Below the pieces are notes generated by a model, which did no database searches, was not told the DNA's origin, and saw only the letters and a program-made list of their open reading frames with translations. Shown in pieces: positions 63,145 through 64,000 of a DNA stretch of 64,000 nucleotides. Each line of letters begins with the position of its first letter. The stretch's first letter is position 1. Source of the stretch: Zancudomyces culisetae (Eukaryota > Kickxellomycota > Harpellomycetes > Harpellales > Legeriomycetaceae); contig LSSK01000009.1 in the NCBI GenBank assembly GCA_001969505.1, positions 1-64,000 on the forward strand. Reading direction: 5' to 3'. Position numbers and translations under genes: made by a program.

Positions 63145-63831
63145 ATGAAAGCAAAGACTCTAATCTACTTGGTACTGACACAGGCATTATCTGGTGCCTA
63201 TTCCGCAAGTGTGAATGTCAATGGAGTTGAACCAGAACTTAACAAAACTATGTGGAAACTCCAAAATTCCAATTTTTTGGCAAAAAGGACACAGACTTCT
63301 GTAGGTGATGCCAATGGATATGCAAGTGGCAACGATTCTGGTGCCACTAATACTCCGACCAAAACTTTAAGCAGTACCAAGGAGATATTTGACGTTATTG
63401 GGCAGCTATACGGTGCAAAGGAGAAAAAAAGATTGCATGAAGCTTCGCTATTTAAACTCATCCACTCAAATGATGCGAATCAAGATACTCAGCAGAAAAC
63501 TGAAAAGGAGAACCGCTTGAAGGATGAAATAAGAAGGGAGGATGACAGGATAGCCGAATATCAACAGAAGTTTGCTGGGATGTACAGCATACCAAATGCT
63601 GAACCAGGAACCCTGACTGAGCTTCTAAGACTCAAATCCTTGAACGATGTTTTGAATGATCTTTCACAAATTAGCACATATCTGAACGAGGAGTTGGAAT
63701 TGGAATGTGGCTGTAATTCGAAAACCAGACAGAAGGCGTTTGTTGAACCCATCGAAAAGAACTTGGAGATGACACACCGGGTAAAATCCAAAGTTCTACC
63801 AGCACTCAAAGCAAAGTTGAGAATAGCTTAG
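63145..63831 (+). CDS. Unrecognised secreted helical protein
   Basis: I do not recognise this family. The 228-aa product begins with a clear signal peptide (MKAKTLIYLVLTQALSGAYS, probable cleavage near residue 20). A Lys-Arg pair at about 47-48 (NFLAKRTQTS) is a possible Kex2-type processing site. After a Ser/Gly/Thr-rich stretch (50-75), the remainder looks helical and charged: EIFDVIGQLYGAKEKKRL, EKENRLKDEIRREDDRIAEY, then SLNDVLNDLSQISTYLNEEL and the only two cysteines (ECGC), possibly for a disulfide. There is no transmembrane helix after the signal and no obvious GPI signal, so secretion or delivery to the wall or an organelle lumen is likely. Single exon, with a TATA box about 100 nt upstream. 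Confidence 0.6.
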   Translation: MKAKTLIYLVLTQALSGAYSASVNVNGVEPELNKTMWKLQNSNFLAKRTQTSVGDANGYASGNDSGATNTPTKTLSSTKEIFDVIGQLYGAKEKKRLHEASLFKLIHSNDANQDTQQKTEKENRLKDEIRREDDRIAEYQQKFAGMYSIPNAEPGTLTELLRLKSLNDVLNDLSQISTYLNEELELECGCNSKTRQKAFVEPIEKNLEMTHRVKSKVLPALKAKLRIA

Positions 63832-64000
63832 TTTATTGATACTTCACTTTTTTTTCTCGTTGAAATGTCGTTGGTTATAGCAAGGGTTTGGATAGTTGGA
63901 TAACAAAATAAACCTCGCAATAGTGAATGTCATTTTTGGCTGCGTTATAAATTCAAGACTATTGTTTTTTAGGCGAGGTGTGAGAAAAGAAATAGAGGGG
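63832..64000. other. 3' flank to window end
   Basis: Short AT-rich 3' flank. I see no gene. Confidence 0.6.

Overview
The window is nuclear DNA from an AT-rich, intron-containing eukaryote, most likely a fungus. Introns are short (about 60-190 nt), mostly GTAAGT...TAG/CAG. Fungal pointers are two PMP3 proteolipids, a DUF1746 (Dsc4-like) protein, a Bna4-type kynurenine monooxygenase, a vacuolar-type cation-chloride cotransporter and Drn1/Ipa1-like proteins. A MED23 Mediator subunit, which budding yeast lacks, and very AT-rich spacers favour an early-diverging lineage, for example Zoopagomycota/Kickxellomycotina such as gut-dwelling Harpellales. The lineage is an inference; no rRNA or marker phylogeny is visible.

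Layout. 1-358: 3' exon of a HUS1-like checkpoint clamp gene (+). 881-7904: MED13 (-). 10952-13906: SLC12-type cation-chloride cotransporter (+). 15375-17618: MATE exporter (+). 18977-20275: S-adenosylhomocysteine hydrolase (+). 20935-22269: DUF1746 membrane protein (+, 2 exons). 22779-25100: VHS-GAT trafficking adaptor (-, 7 exons). 26445-26518: tRNA-Asn(GTT) (+). 26775-28379: ZIP zinc transporter (+). 28852-29310 and 30374-30760: tandem PMP3 paralogues (-), each preceded by a duplicated block of about 380 bp. 34339-35880: kynurenine 3-monooxygenase (+). 36059-38896: eIF3c (-). 41739-49052: MED23 (+). 49171-51992: CWF19-like/Drn1 (-, 3 exons). 52459-54753: GPI transamidase subunit PIG-T/Gpi16 (+, 6 exons). 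54997-55907: unrecognised membrane protein (-, 3 exons). 56895-58866: UBE3D/Ipa1-like protein (-, 6 exons). 59201-59859: roadblock dynein light chain (+, 4 exons). 60212-61614: eIF2-beta (-, 5 exons). 63145-63831: unrecognised secreted protein (+).

The genes are a housekeeping mix with no operon-like or mobile cluster: transcription (MED13, MED23), translation initiation (eIF3c, eIF2-beta), RNA turnover (Drn1-like), ion and metal transport, GPI anchoring, vesicle sorting, methyl-cycle and NAD metabolism. Spacers of 1-3 kb are AT-rich with G/C homopolymer tracts and show no recognisable genes. Several genes carry a TATATAAA box 42-107 nt before the ATG.

The most unusual signals are: (i) two giant Mediator subunits and a DUF1746 protein swollen by hexanucleotide (dipeptide) repeats; (ii) the PMP3 tandem duplication whose upstream block stayed about 85-90% identical and contains a possible MERIT40-like gene remnant; (iii) a DUF1746 gene whose best splice donor breaks the frame. 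I found no strong candidate for a wholly new defence or mobile system. All splice models were built by hand from reading frame, splice sites and remembered family motifs, without computed alignment.
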